From: Acidobacteriota bacterium
GTDB lineage: Bacteria; Acidobacteriota; Terriglobia; Terriglobales; Acidobacteriaceae
Reading direction: 5' to 3'
NCBI GenBank assembly: GCA_021803035.1
Contig: JAJZME010000060.1
Coordinates: 1 to 32,274 of the forward strand
Length of the DNA: 32,274 bases
The notes under the pieces are model-generated. The model was not told the origin of the DNA. It did not search any database and saw only the letters and a program-made list of their open reading frames with translations. Below, piece after piece: positions 8,815-17,294 of the stretch. Position 1 is the stretch's first letter. Each line of letters opens with the position of its first letter. A program made the translations under genes and the position numbers.

Positions 8815-9633
8815 TCAATTGCGGCGGGTGATCTTCCGCCCGCCTCCGTTATCGGGCGCCTTGGCGGGCGCGGCGAAATCGATCTCCGTGCGCGGCAGCA
8901 CCACCAGATCGACGCGGCGGTTCTCCGCGCGTCCTTCGGGCGTGTCGTTGCTGGCCACGGGATGATATTGCCCATAGCCGGCCGCCGAGAGCCGCTGCGG
9001 CGGAATCACCTTCATCTTCAAGAACAGCTCCGCGATGTTCGTGGCCCGCACCACGGAGAGCTCCAGGTTGGACGCGAACTGCGCGTTGTGAATGGGCACA
9101 TTGTCCGTGTAGCCTTCAATGCGGACGTTGTACGGCGTGCGCCCCAGCCGCTCGGCAATCTCGCGCAGCGTGACCACTGATGCAGGCTTGGGAGTGGCGG
9201 AGCCGGAGTTGAAGAACCCCGCCTCGCGCAGGCTGATCACCAGGCCGTCGCGGCCCATATGGATGGCCACCGTGTGCGCGGCCACCTGGCCGGAAAGAGT
9301 CTGCAGCAGATCGTGCCGAATATGATCCAGATCGTTCTTCACCTGCGCCGGAGCCAGCACTTCCTCGCCCATGACGATATTCATGGGCAGCACCGGCCTG
9401 TCTTGGCCTGATGCGGTGGCCAGGTGCAGAGGCCGGCGCGCGGCATCGGGAAACAGGCCCATCGAACGAAACGCCTGGTTGATCGACTCCGACATCTGCA
9501 CCTGCTTATGCTGATTGGTCTTGGCAAACGCGTAAAGAACGACAAAAAACGCAAAGAGCAGGGTGACGAAATCGGCATACGACACCAGCCAGCGATCGTG
9601 CGAAACGCGGCTGCGCGAAGGGCGGCGGTTCAT
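8815..9633 (-). CDS. motB: Flagellar motor stator protein MotB
   Basis: Peptidoglycan-anchored half of the proton-driven stator. The 272-residue protein has a short basic cytoplasmic N-terminus, one membrane helix (about 17-37) carrying the proton-accepting Asp21 in SYADFVTLLFAFF, and a C-terminal OmpA-like peptidoglycan-binding domain with VRIEGYTDNVPI, NLELSVVRATNIAE and GYGQYHPVASNDTPEGRAENRRVDL. The ATG overlaps the motA stop (9630-9633), so the two are translationally coupled. It is last in the flbD-motA-motB transcription unit. Confidence 0.95.
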   Translation of the reverse strand: MNRRPSRSRVSHDRWLVSYADFVTLLFAFFVVLYAFAKTNQHKQVQMSESINQAFRSMGLFPDAARRPLHLATASGQDRPVLPMNIVMGEEVLAPAQVKNDLDHIRHDLLQTLSGQVAAHTVAIHMGRDGLVISLREAGFFNSGSATPKPASVVTLREIAERLGRTPYNVRIEGYTDNVPIHNAQFASNLELSVVRATNIAELFLKMKVIPPQRLSAAGYGQYHPVASNDTPEGRAENRRVDLVVLPRTEIDFAAPAKAPDNGGGRKITRRN

Positions 9634-10403
9634 GCGGCCTCTTCTTTCTGCTGGCGGCTTGCCGCGTCGAGGAATCCATTGAGCTTGATCTCCAGCATCC
9701 GCGGATTCATCCCTTCCAGAATCGAGATCACGCCTTCCAGCATCATCTCCCGCCGCCGGTGGCCGGCGTGGATGTGCAGATGCATCTTGCCCGCGAAGGG
9801 CAGAAAGAAGAGGTTGGCGATGCCCACGCCATAGATCGTGGCCACGAAAGCCACCGCGATACCGCGGCCGACTTCCACCATGTTGTCCAAATGGTGCATC
9901 ACCTGGATCAACCCCAGCACCGCGCCCAGGATGCCGATGGTGGGCGAAAATCCGCCCGCGGACTCGAAGACGGCGGGCAGCCGCTCTTCTTCTTCGGTGA
10001 TCGAATCCAGGCTCACCAGCATGATCTTGCGCAGGTCGGCCGGCTCCGTGCCATCCACCGCCAGCATCAAAGCCTGCTTCAGAAAAGGATCCTGAATGGA
10101 CTTCAGATCCGAGTCCAGCGACACAACACCCTGCCGCCGCGCCTTGTTGGCAAACACCACCAGCAACTGAATCAGTTGATCGTTCCGCTTGCGCGGCGCG
10201 GCAAAAATGCGCCCCAGGCTGCGGAATGCGGCCACCACCGTGGTCAGCGGAAACTGCAGCAGCACCGCGCCCATGGTGCCGCCAAAGACAATCAGCGCCG
10301 CCGTAGGCTGCAGAATCTGGCCCACATTGCCGCCCTCGATCATTAACCCCGCAAGGATGCCGGCCAATGCCAGAATGACGCCGCCGATGCTCGCCTTATC
10401 CAT
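9630..10403 (-). CDS. motA: Flagellar motor stator protein MotA
   Basis: Membrane half of the flagellar stator, partner of MotB. The start is ATG at 10403 (MDKASIGG...); the open frame upstream overlaps flbD and is not coding. The 257 residues show four hydrophobic segments (about 5-26, 31-51, 150-170, 180-205), a long cytoplasmic loop between the second and third, and the family motif around SAGGFSPTIGILGAVLGLIQVMHHL and AVAFVATIYGVGIANLFFLP, with the conserved prolines of the MotA/ExbB family. It starts 37 nt after the flbD stop. Confidence 0.95.
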   Translation of the reverse strand: MDKASIGGVILALAGILAGLMIEGGNVGQILQPTAALIVFGGTMGAVLLQFPLTTVVAAFRSLGRIFAAPRKRNDQLIQLLVVFANKARRQGVVSLDSDLKSIQDPFLKQALMLAVDGTEPADLRKIMLVSLDSITEEEERLPAVFESAGGFSPTIGILGAVLGLIQVMHHLDNMVEVGRGIAVAFVATIYGVGIANLFFLPFAGKMHLHIHAGHRRREMMLEGVISILEGMNPRMLEIKLNGFLDAASRQQKEEAA

Positions 10404-10440
10404 AATTGGGTCCCCGAAACTGAGCCTCGCCAGGTCGTTC

Positions 10441-10749
10441 CTAGCGGTCCTGCGGCATATCGCGCTTTCCCGCTGCCGGCGCCGCGCCAGTCTGTTCTGC
10501 CAGATCCAGCCCGGCCAGCGCCACCGCGTGCTCCAACTCGCTGAAGTTCTGCATGCGCCGCGCCACCACCGCCAGCAGGCGCGAACGGTAGTCAAGCACC
10601 CGCTCCACCACCTCCGCGATCTCCTCGCGCACAATCATCTTTTCGCCGTTGATCAGCGTCAGCATGGTGTCCGGCGAGGCCTCCGCGGTCTTGATCAGAT
10701 CGCAGTTCAGCACAATCGGCCTTCCATTCAGCCGCGTCAGTTCGATCAT
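10441..10749 (-). CDS. flbD: FlbD-family flagellar protein
   Basis: Small cytoplasmic protein of 102 residues whose first 60 residues (MIELTRLNG.P..LN.D.I......PDT...L.NG....V.E) match the FlbD family, usually about 60-75 residues and encoded next to motA in many phyla. The family is associated with flagellar gene control but its biochemistry is not settled; it is unrelated to the Caulobacter regulator of the same name. The last roughly 40 residues, with many Ala and Glu, are an extension. GAAGGAG lies about 11 nt before the ATG. It is first in the flbD-motA-motB unit behind a sigma-28-like promoter. Confidence 0.8.
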   Translation of the reverse strand: MIELTRLNGRPIVLNCDLIKTAEASPDTMLTLINGEKMIVREEIAEVVERVLDYRSRLLAVVARRMQNFSELEHAVALAGLDLAEQTGAAPAAGKRDMPQDR

Positions 10750-10774
10750 TGCCCCATAACTCCTTCGCAGATAG

Positions 10775-10801
10775 TTATCGGCAGCCGCCGGAAAAGATTA
10801 A
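10775..10801 (-). promoter_or_regulatory. Sigma-28 (FliA) promoter for flbD-motA-motB
   Basis: On the minus strand the -10 element is GCCGATAA (10775-10782), identical to the sigma-28 consensus. The -35 element TTAATCTT (10794-10801) matches 5 of 8 consensus positions, and the spacer is exactly 11 nt. The predicted start is about 20 nt before the flbD ATG, leaving room for its GAAGGAG site. Confidence 0.8.
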
Positions 10802-10859
10802 AAAGATTAGAAACCTCTGCGCAAAACTGTCCTCATCGGGACACCACGCGCATTGCGAT

Positions 10860-10886
10860 TAAAGTCCAGCACACCCGCGCCGAAGA
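10860..10886 (+). promoter_or_regulatory. Sigma-28 (FliA) promoter for flagellin
   Basis: TAAAGTCC (10860-10867), an 11-nt spacer, then GCCGAAGA (10879-10886): 6 of 8 positions match in each element of the TAAAGTTT-N11-GCCGATAA consensus. Transcription would begin near 10893, giving a leader of roughly 105 nt before the flagellin ATG. It is back to back with the flbD promoter. Confidence 0.65.
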
Positions 10887-10998
10887 AGGGGCCAGATGCG
10901 ACGGTTTCCAGCCGAAAGCAGCAACCCAGGGCCACACCCGATATGGGAGCACTCTCGGAACAGAACCGCAATTCACCGCATCCAGCAAGGAGCAACCC

Positions 10999-12294
10999 AT
11001 GTCCCTGGGCGTATTGAATAATCTCTCCGCCGTCTACGCGGAGAACAACCTGAACAACACCAACAACAGCCTGTCGAAGACATTGCAGCAGTTGTCTTCC
11101 GGCTCAAAGATCAACTCCGGAGCCGATGACGCCGCCGGCCTTTCGCTCATCGACGGTCTCCAGGCCAACCAGACGGCGCTGACGCAGTCGGAAACCAACG
11201 CCACGGAAGGCGTGGGCCTTCTACAAGTGGCCGATGGCGCTCTCTCGCAAGTGACAAGCCTGCTCAACCGTGCCGTAACGCTGGCCACCGAAGCCTCGAA
11301 CGGCACCCTCAACTCCACGCAGGATGCGGCGGCCAACCAGGAATACCAGTCGATCCTGTCGGAGATCAACAACATCGGATTGACTACCACCTACAACCAG
11401 CAGCAGGTCTTCACAGGCGCCGCAAGCGGAACCAGCATTTATACCGGCGACTCATCCTCGCAGAGCGCTTCAATCGACGATCTCTATTTTGCGCAGCTCA
11501 GCTCATCCAGCGTTGGCGACGCCGGCGGAACGGTGCAGCAGAGCAGCAAGGGCCAGTTTGTCGATCTGTCGGCGGATACCTCCGGCAGCCTGACGAAAGC
11601 GGCAACCCAGAACGACGCCGTTACCGGCGGCCTTACATTCACGATTACCAACGCCGATGGAACCACGAGCACCATCACAACGCAAGCAACAACTGTCAGC
11701 AGCCTGATCACCGAAATCAACCAGGACGGGATCCCGGGCGTCACGGCCAGCTTTACGACCGCCGATGCCGCAGGAGTCAGCGCCTCCACTGAATCGGGCT
11801 CCACTATTGCAGATGGAGACACCGGCATACTGCTCACCAATTCCAACACGAATGTGAACATCGACGCCACCACTGCCTCGCTGGCTGACACGCCAACGGG
11901 CGCAACAGCAAGCCAGGTCTCCTCCACAAAAGCCACAAACACCATTGAATATGTGCAAGTTTCCGGCGGCGATACGACAGCTAACTTGTCCAAGACCGAC
12001 CTGACCAACTCAGGCGATGCTCAAGCTGCATTGCAAGCCCTGAACGGAGCCATCAGTGATGTGGCGGCGCAAGACGGCTACATTGGCGCCCAGATCAACA
12101 CGCTGAACTCCGTCAGCCAGGTGATGGGCACGCAGCAGGAAAACATCCAGGCCGCGCAAAACGCCGTCCAGGCCACCGACTACGCCCAGGCCAGCTCCAA
12201 CATGTCCAAATACGAAATCCTGAGCCAGACCGGCATCGCCGCCCTCGCCCAGGCCAACAGTGTCCAGCAGGAAGTCACCAAGCTGCTGCAGTAA
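10999..12294 (+). CDS. fliC: Flagellin
   Basis: Filament subunit of 431 residues. The ATG at 10999 follows AAGGAG (10987-10992); the much longer open frame upstream runs antisense through motA and is rejected. The N-terminal D0/D1 coiled coil is typical (LNNTNNSLSKTLQQLSSGSKINSGADDAAGLS, about 15-46), and the C-terminal D1/D0 helix is intact (GAQINTLNSVSQ... to QEVTKLLQ). The middle, about residues 140-340, is Ser/Thr/Asp-rich and forms the variable surface region. Cysteine appears absent, as usual for flagellins. A strong hairpin follows at 12338-12371. Flagellar chaperone, hook and basal-body genes are not in the window. Confidence 0.96.
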   Translation: MSLGVLNNLSAVYAENNLNNTNNSLSKTLQQLSSGSKINSGADDAAGLSLIDGLQANQTALTQSETNATEGVGLLQVADGALSQVTSLLNRAVTLATEASNGTLNSTQDAAANQEYQSILSEINNIGLTTTYNQQQVFTGAASGTSIYTGDSSSQSASIDDLYFAQLSSSSVGDAGGTVQQSSKGQFVDLSADTSGSLTKAATQNDAVTGGLTFTITNADGTTSTITTQATTVSSLITEINQDGIPGVTASFTTADAAGVSASTESGSTIADGDTGILLTNSNTNVNIDATTASLADTPTGATASQVSSTKATNTIEYVQVSGGDTTANLSKTDLTNSGDAQAALQALNGAISDVAAQDGYIGAQINTLNSVSQVMGTQQENIQAAQNAVQATDYAQASSNMSKYEILSQTGIAALAQANSVQQEVTKLLQ

Positions 12295-12337
12295 CCCGCG
12301 CAACTCAACCTCGGTCCAATCTCCGCGGACCACCAAC

Positions 12338-12371
12338 CAGCAAAGGGCATCCGCAAGGATGCCCTTTGCTG
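12338..12371 (+). terminator. Strong hairpin downstream of flagellin
   Basis: A perfect 15-bp stem (12338-12352 with 12357-12371) is closed by a GCAA tetraloop of the stable GNRA class. It begins 44 nt after the flagellin stop. It lacks a T-run, so it may act as a terminator, or as a 3' stabiliser of an abundant mRNA. Confidence 0.7.
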
Positions 12372-12556
12372 CGCTTCGCCAGGCCCTCCTGTCCTGCACT
12401 TTCCGCAACCGCGCCCAGTCCCAATTCGAGAGACCTGAGTGCCGTCTTCGCCGCGCACCGCTGCCCCTGCCCTCGACTTCGCGCCCATCGGCCCTCTATC
12501 CTCAATATGTTGGCCGTATCTTCGTTACTCGTCGGCCCATTGGAATCCTCGACATC

Positions 12557-14590
12557 ATGAGCACGCAAACGATCGCCATACACCTTCCTGACGGGGCCAT
12601 TCGCCAGGTGCCTGCCGGCACCACGCCTCTTGAGATTGCCAACTCCATCTCGCCGCGCCTCGCTGCCGCCGCGGTGGTCGCCCGCCTGTCGCCGCTCGAC
12701 TCCGCCACAGCGGCCCAGTCCTCAGCCGAGGAATCGGCTGAAGCCGCCATGTACTCGACTGAAAACACGGCCGGCCCGCGGCTGGTCGATCTTTCCGCGC
12801 CGCTAACCGAGGACACGCGCCTCGAGCTGCTCACCGAAAAAGATCCCGAGTCGCTCAAAGTTGTCCGCCACTCCGCCGCGCACGTGCTGGCCACAGCGGT
12901 CCTCGAGCTGTTCCCTGAAACCAAGCTGGGCCACGGCCCCGCCACGGATGCGGGATTCTTCTACGATTTTTATCGCGAAAAACCCTTCACGCCTGACGAT
13001 CTCGCCGCCATTGAAGCCCGCATGGCCGAGGTTGTGGCCCGCAACGAGCCCTTCGTCCGCGAATTCGAGCCGCGTGAAGAGGCGCTGGCCGAATTTGAAC
13101 ACGACGGCGACTTCATGAAGACGCACTTCGTCACCCGGTTCACCAATCCCGGCGAGCAGGTGAGCTTCTATCGCAACGGCAAGTTTGTCGACTTCTGCCG
13201 CGGGCCGCATGTGCCCGCCACAGGCCGCGTCAAAGCGGTCAAGGTTACCAATCTTGCCGGCGCCTACTGGCTCGGCGACGAGAAAAATCCGCAACTGCAG
13301 CGCATCTACGGCACGGCGTTCTTCTCAAAGAAGGACATGGACGAGCACTTTGCGCGCCTCGAAGAAGCGGCCCGCCGCGACCATCGCGTGCTCGGCAAGC
13401 AGCTCGACCTGTTCAGCATTCAGGAACTGGCCGGCGCGGGGCTGATCTTCTGGCATCCCAAAGGCGCCATCATCCGCAAGATCATGGAAGACTGGATGCG
13501 CGAGGAGTGCCTGCGCCGCGGCTACGAGCTGGTCTACACGCCGCACGTGGCGCGCGTCAATCTGTGGCAGACCTCGGGGCACGAGGGCTTCTATGCGCAG
13601 AACATGTTCACGCCCATGGAACTGGACGATGCCATGTATCGCATGAAGCCCATGAACTGCCCGTTCCACATCCTCATCTACAAAAACTCGCCCAAGAGCT
13701 ACCGCGATCTGCCCGTCCGCTACGCCGAGCTGGGCAACGTCTACCGTTACGAGCGCTCCGGCACCATGCACGGCCTGCTGCGCGTGCGCGGCTTTACGCA
13801 GGACGACGCGCACATCTTCTGCACGCCCGGCCAGATTGAAGATGAGGTGGTCGGCTGCATCGACTTTGCCGAGGCCGTACTCAAGACCTTCGGCTTCAAG
13901 GAATTCAAGGTCGAGCTATCCACCTGGGACCCCGCCGACCGCGCCCACTACGCCGGCTCTGAGGAGCACTGGAACCTGGCCGTAAGCTCGCTGGAGCGCG
14001 CGCTCAGCCGCAAAGGCATCGCTTACAAAACCATTTCCGGCGAAGCCGCCTTCTACGGCCCCAAGATCGACGTGAAGCTGGTGGACGTGCTGGGCCGGCT
14101 CTGGCAGCTTTCCACCGTGCAGTTCGATTTCAACCTGCCCGCCCGCTTCGAGATGGAATACGTGGGCGAGGACGGCGAACGGCATCAGCCGGTGATGGTC
14201 CACCGCGCGCTCTTCGGCTCGGTGGAGCGCTTTTTTGGCGTGCTGATCGAGCACTACGCCGGAGCGTTTCCGCTGTGGCTGGCGCCGGTGCAGATGGGCC
14301 TTGTTCCCATCAGCGAGAGGCATCAGGCTTACGCGCAAAAAGTCGAAGCCGAGCTCAAGGCCGCCGGCTTCCGCGTGGAAACCGACGCCCGCAATGAGAA
14401 GATGAACGCCAAGATCCGCGACCTGGCCAACCAGAAGACGCCCTACATCCTCGTCTTCGGCGACAAGGAAGAGGCGGCCGGCGCGGTCAGCGTGCGTACC
14501 CGCGGCAAAGGCGACCAGGGCTCCATGCCGCTGGCCGAGTTCATCGCCAGGGCACAGGCGCTGGTCGAAAGTCAATCGACGGATCTCTAG
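12557..14590 (+). CDS. thrS: Threonyl-tRNA synthetase
   Basis: Charges tRNA-Thr with threonine. The 677-residue class II enzyme has an N-terminal TGS domain (1-98), an editing domain (about 100-270, with HSAAHVLA and a FCRGPHVPATG zinc/editing motif), a catalytic core with motif 2 around YRYERSGTMHGLLRVRGFTQDDAHIF, the zinc-binding Cys of MNCPFHI, motif 3 near the end of the core, and a C-terminal anticodon-binding domain (QMGLVPISERHQAYA... onward). The TGS domain carries an extra Ala/Ser/Glu-rich stretch of about 30 residues (about 45-75). The ATG at 12557 lacks a clear Shine-Dalgarno, and no T-box or other leader was recognised. Confidence 0.97.
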   Translation: MSTQTIAIHLPDGAIRQVPAGTTPLEIANSISPRLAAAAVVARLSPLDSATAAQSSAEESAEAAMYSTENTAGPRLVDLSAPLTEDTRLELLTEKDPESLKVVRHSAAHVLATAVLELFPETKLGHGPATDAGFFYDFYREKPFTPDDLAAIEARMAEVVARNEPFVREFEPREEALAEFEHDGDFMKTHFVTRFTNPGEQVSFYRNGKFVDFCRGPHVPATGRVKAVKVTNLAGAYWLGDEKNPQLQRIYGTAFFSKKDMDEHFARLEEAARRDHRVLGKQLDLFSIQELAGAGLIFWHPKGAIIRKIMEDWMREECLRRGYELVYTPHVARVNLWQTSGHEGFYAQNMFTPMELDDAMYRMKPMNCPFHILIYKNSPKSYRDLPVRYAELGNVYRYERSGTMHGLLRVRGFTQDDAHIFCTPGQIEDEVVGCIDFAEAVLKTFGFKEFKVELSTWDPADRAHYAGSEEHWNLAVSSLERALSRKGIAYKTISGEAAFYGPKIDVKLVDVLGRLWQLSTVQFDFNLPARFEMEYVGEDGERHQPVMVHRALFGSVERFFGVLIEHYAGAFPLWLAPVQMGLVPISERHQAYAQKVEAELKAAGFRVETDARNEKMNAKIRDLANQKTPYILVFGDKEEAAGAVSVRTRGKGDQGSMPLAEFIARAQALVESQSTDL

Positions 14591-14610
14591 CGTTGCCCGC
14601 CGCCAATCTG

Positions 14611-14636
14611 CGAGAGGCTCCCAATCGAGCCTCTCG
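14611..14636 (+). terminator. Hairpin after thrS
   Basis: CGAGAGGCTC (14611-14620) and GAGCCTCTCG (14627-14636) form a perfect 10-bp stem with a 6-nt loop, starting 20 nt after the thrS stop. No T-run follows. It directly abuts the left end of the repeat element. Confidence 0.65.
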
Positions 14637-15000
14637 TCAAGCCCCGTGCGCCACAACCTATGCAAATCCAATAGCTTACGTTTGCAGGTAATTCCTGCCC
14701 CGCCGCATACAATCGAAACACTGGCCGTTCCAGATGCCAGCCCACGGAGAACACGAGCATGACCGAGCCAATCCAGCCTGTTTGCCGCTCAGGCAGGGCA
14801 GTGGACGCTCCGCGCGTCCCCAACCGCCCAAAGCACCCCCCCCTAAAATATTTTTCTTTTCCCCAGATTTTTTGCAGGCAATTTCGCTTCCCGCGAAAAA
14901 CGCAGATCCAGACAGTCACGCTTCCCGCATTGCAGTACGCAGGGTTTGCATAGCCTCTGTTGCCAGCTTTTGGCCGCAAGTCTGGCCTCGGATTACGGCC
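14636..15000 (+). repeat. Dispersed intergenic element, copy A
   Basis: Copy A matches 20651-21085 in two gap-free blocks. Block 1 (14636-about 14770) is about 80% identical to 20651-20785. Block 2 (14843-14940) is about 85% identical to 20928-21025, and weaker similarity runs on to about 15000. The spacer between the blocks is 70 nt shorter than in copy B. Visible parts: inverted repeat TGCAAA (14661-14666) / TTTGCA (14681-14686); GGAG (14746-14749) 9 nt before an ATG (14759) that opens a 64-codon frame; a run of eight C (14836-14843); and an AT-rich core starting with the palindrome AAAATATTTT. It lies between the convergent ends of thrS and the quinone oxidoreductase. No transposase, target duplication or known family was recognised. 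Confidence 0.85.
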
Positions 15001-15076
15001 CCAAAGCGGCTCGACGGGCGTCAATTTTCGGTGCGCCTTCAGCAACCGCCGGTAGCCAGCAGTTAAGAGCCGCCTT

Positions 15077-16045
15077 TCACGGCTCCAGCAGGAGCTTGCC
15101 TGTGGTCTTGCGGGCTTCCAGATCCGTCTGTGCGCGCGCCGCGTCGGCCAGCTCATAAACATGTTCCATGCGCAGCTTCAGATCGCCGCTGGCTACCCAG
15201 CCGAGCACGTCGCCGGCGCGCCACTCCAGATCCTCGCGCGTGGTCACGTAATGCCACAGCGAGGGGCGCGTGATATATAACGAGCCCTTGGAGTTGAGCT
15301 GGGCCAGGTCAAAAGGTGGCACCGGCCCGCTGGCGCCGCCGAACAGCGCCAGCAGCCCGCGCGGGCGCAGGCAATCCAGGCTGCCATTGAAGGTGGTTTT
15401 GCCCACGGAATCGTAGACCACATCCACACCCTTGCCGCCGGTGAGCCGCTTCACCTCCGAGACAAAATCCTGCTCGGTGTAGAGAATCACGTCGGAGGCG
15501 CCGGCCTGACGCGACAACTCCGCCTTGGCGGGCGTTGATACCGTCGCAATGACGCGCGCGCCGATCTTCGCGGCCATTTGCGTCAGCAGCAGGCCCACGC
15601 CGCCGGCGCCGGCGTGCAGCAACGCGGTGTCGCCCGCCTTGAGCGGAAATGTGGAGTAGACCAGGTAATGCGCCGTCATGCCTTGCAGCAGCGCAGCCGC
15701 GGCCTGCTCAAGGCTCACGCCCTTCGGCACCTTCACCAGTTGCGCGGCCGATACCAGCGCGTACTCGGCGTAGCTGCCCAGCACGCTGGTCGACGCCACC
15801 GCATCGCCCGAAGCAAATCCCGTGACGCCGGGCCCCAATTCCTCCACTGTTCCGGCGGCCTCCGTGCCTGGCGTAAACGGAAGGGTCGTCTTGTACACGC
15901 CCTTGCGAAAGTAGATCTCGACGAAGTTCACGCCGATGGCTTCGATGCGGATCAGCACCTGCCCCGGCCCCGGTTGCGGAATGGGCAACTCAGCCGGTTG
16001 AAGAACTTCCGGCCCTCCGATTTCATGTACCCGAATCGCCTTCAT
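15077..16045 (-). CDS. Quinone oxidoreductase, zeta-crystallin type (MDR superfamily)
   Basis: NADPH-dependent zinc-free medium-chain reductase of 322 residues that probably reduces quinones or enones. The catalytic domain at the N-terminus has MKAIRVHEIGGPEVL and the family stretch GVNFVEIYFRKGVYK. The cofactor domain has HAGAGGVGLLLTQMAAKIGA (about 145-164) and the later VYDSVGKTTFNGSLDCLRPRG. Zinc-ligand cysteines are missing, as in this subgroup. The ATG at 16045 fits the family N-terminus although no Shine-Dalgarno is seen; a 20-residue upstream extension in frame is unlikely. It converges on thrS with repeat copy A between them. Confidence 0.92.
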   Translation of the reverse strand: MKAIRVHEIGGPEVLQPAELPIPQPGPGQVLIRIEAIGVNFVEIYFRKGVYKTTLPFTPGTEAAGTVEELGPGVTGFASGDAVASTSVLGSYAEYALVSAAQLVKVPKGVSLEQAAAALLQGMTAHYLVYSTFPLKAGDTALLHAGAGGVGLLLTQMAAKIGARVIATVSTPAKAELSRQAGASDVILYTEQDFVSEVKRLTGGKGVDVVYDSVGKTTFNGSLDCLRPRGLLALFGGASGPVPPFDLAQLNSKGSLYITRPSLWHYVTTREDLEWRAGDVLGWVASGDLKLRMEHVYELADAARAQTDLEARKTTGKLLLEP

Positions 16046-16277
16046 AACAGGCAAGAATGCATCCTGGGGGCGGAACAACGCAAGCGAAAGAAAGAACTCA
16101 AACAATAGGGAGTCGGGAATGGACGGCGGAAAACGAGGCCGATTGTCCTTGAGCGATGGCAGATGGAAGGAGTCAGAAGCAGACCGCCGCTTACACGCGC
16201 CGCCCGCACGGCTTCAAAGCAATTACCCTCGCGAACGCGAGCGTAACGGCAGTCAGGATAGGCTCGGTTGCCTGCGC

Positions 16278-17282
16278 TTAAAATATGCCCGATTGCCCGT
16301 CGGAAAGCATATTCTGCTCTTCAGGCGTGGACAGGCGAACAATCCGGTCAATCGTGTAGGGCGCGCGATTCTGGCTGGTGTAGTAGTGGCGCACCAGCAG
16401 CTCGCCCAGCAGCCCGATAGCCAGCATCTGGATGCCGCCGATGATCAGCACCGCGCCGATGACAAACAACGGCCCATGCTGGTCCATCACATTCTGATGG
16501 GGCTCCAGCACCTTCAGGCCCAGCAGGACCGTGGAGATAAAGGTACCCGCCATGATTCCCAGCGCGCCGAAGCCCCCGAAGAAGTGCATGGGGCGCGACA
16601 TGTACTTGAGCAGAAAACGAATCGTGATCAGATCAAAGAAGACGCGGAAGGTGCGGCTGATGCCGTAATGGCTCTTGCCCCGCTCCCGGTTCACGTTGCG
16701 GATGGGAATCTCGCAGATTGAGGCCCCATACCAACTGGCCAGCGCGGGAATAAAGCGGTGCATCTCGCCATAGAGCGGAATGTTTTGAATCACCTCGCGG
16801 CGATAGCCCTTGAACGTGGTGCCGAAGTCGTGAATCTCAACGCCGGAAAGCTTGGCCATGAGCCAGTTGGCGCAGCGCGAAGGGATGCGGCGCATGACGA
16901 AGTTGTCGATCCGCTCCTTGCGCCAGCCCGAAACCACACCGTAACCCTCATCGAGCTTTTCAAGAAAGGCGGGAATATCGTTGGGGTCGTGCTGCAGGTC
17001 GCCGTCCATGGCCAGAATGAACTCGCCTGAGGCATGGTCAAATCCCGCCGCCAGGGCCGAGGTCTGGCCGAAGTTGCGGCGCAGCTTCACCACTAGGACG
17101 CGGCTGTCTACCGCGGCAATCTCTTCCAGTAGCTTATAAGTGCGGTCGCTGGAGCCATCGTCTACCAGTACCAGCTCAAAACTGTCGCCCACCTGTTCCA
17201 TGACCTGCTTCAGGCGGGCATATAAGGCGGTTACGTTTTCCTCTTCGTTGTGAAAAGGCACAACAATCGAGTATTTGACCAT
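16278..17282 (-). CDS. GT2 glycosyltransferase, polyprenyl-phosphate (DPM1/ArnC/GtrB-like)
   Basis: Transfers a sugar from a nucleotide donor to polyprenyl phosphate at the inner membrane. The 334-residue protein has a GT-A domain beginning YSIVVPFHNEEENV, with LVLVDDGSSDRT (about 37-48), NFGQTSALAAGFDHA (70-84) and the metal/donor motif MDGDLQHDP (92-100). After the RGKSHYG motif come two C-terminal membrane helices (about 236-262 and 277-300) as in GtrB-type enzymes. The ATG at 17282 gives the normal family start. A TATAAT sits 6 nt upstream with no Shine-Dalgarno, which suggests a leaderless mRNA. The sugar and acceptor are unknown; cell-envelope glycan or lipid A modification is plausible. 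Confidence 0.93.
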   Translation of the reverse strand: MVKYSIVVPFHNEEENVTALYARLKQVMEQVGDSFELVLVDDGSSDRTYKLLEEIAAVDSRVLVVKLRRNFGQTSALAAGFDHASGEFILAMDGDLQHDPNDIPAFLEKLDEGYGVVSGWRKERIDNFVMRRIPSRCANWLMAKLSGVEIHDFGTTFKGYRREVIQNIPLYGEMHRFIPALASWYGASICEIPIRNVNRERGKSHYGISRTFRVFFDLITIRFLLKYMSRPMHFFGGFGALGIMAGTFISTVLLGLKVLEPHQNVMDQHGPLFVIGAVLIIGGIQMLAIGLLGELLVRHYYTSQNRAPYTIDRIVRLSTPEEQNMLSDGQSGIF

Positions 17283-17288
17283 TCTGTC

Positions 17289-17294
17289 ATTATA
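17289..17294 (-). promoter_or_regulatory. Perfect -10 hexamer next to a start codon
   Basis: TATAAT on the minus strand lies only 6 nt before the glycosyltransferase ATG, so transcription would begin at or near the start codon. No good -35 element is found at 16-18 nt spacing. Confidence 0.5.

Noticed and set aside
10189..10998. N-terminal extension of the flagellin frame by 270 codons
   Set aside because: The extension runs antisense through motA and flbD and across both promoters; the normal flagellin start at 10999 has its own AAGGAG.
14587..15162. 191-codon minus-strand frame through repeat copy A
   Set aside because: It overlaps the quinone oxidoreductase gene and has no ribosome binding site; the shared peptide with copy B reflects nucleotide conservation and is treated under the repeat.
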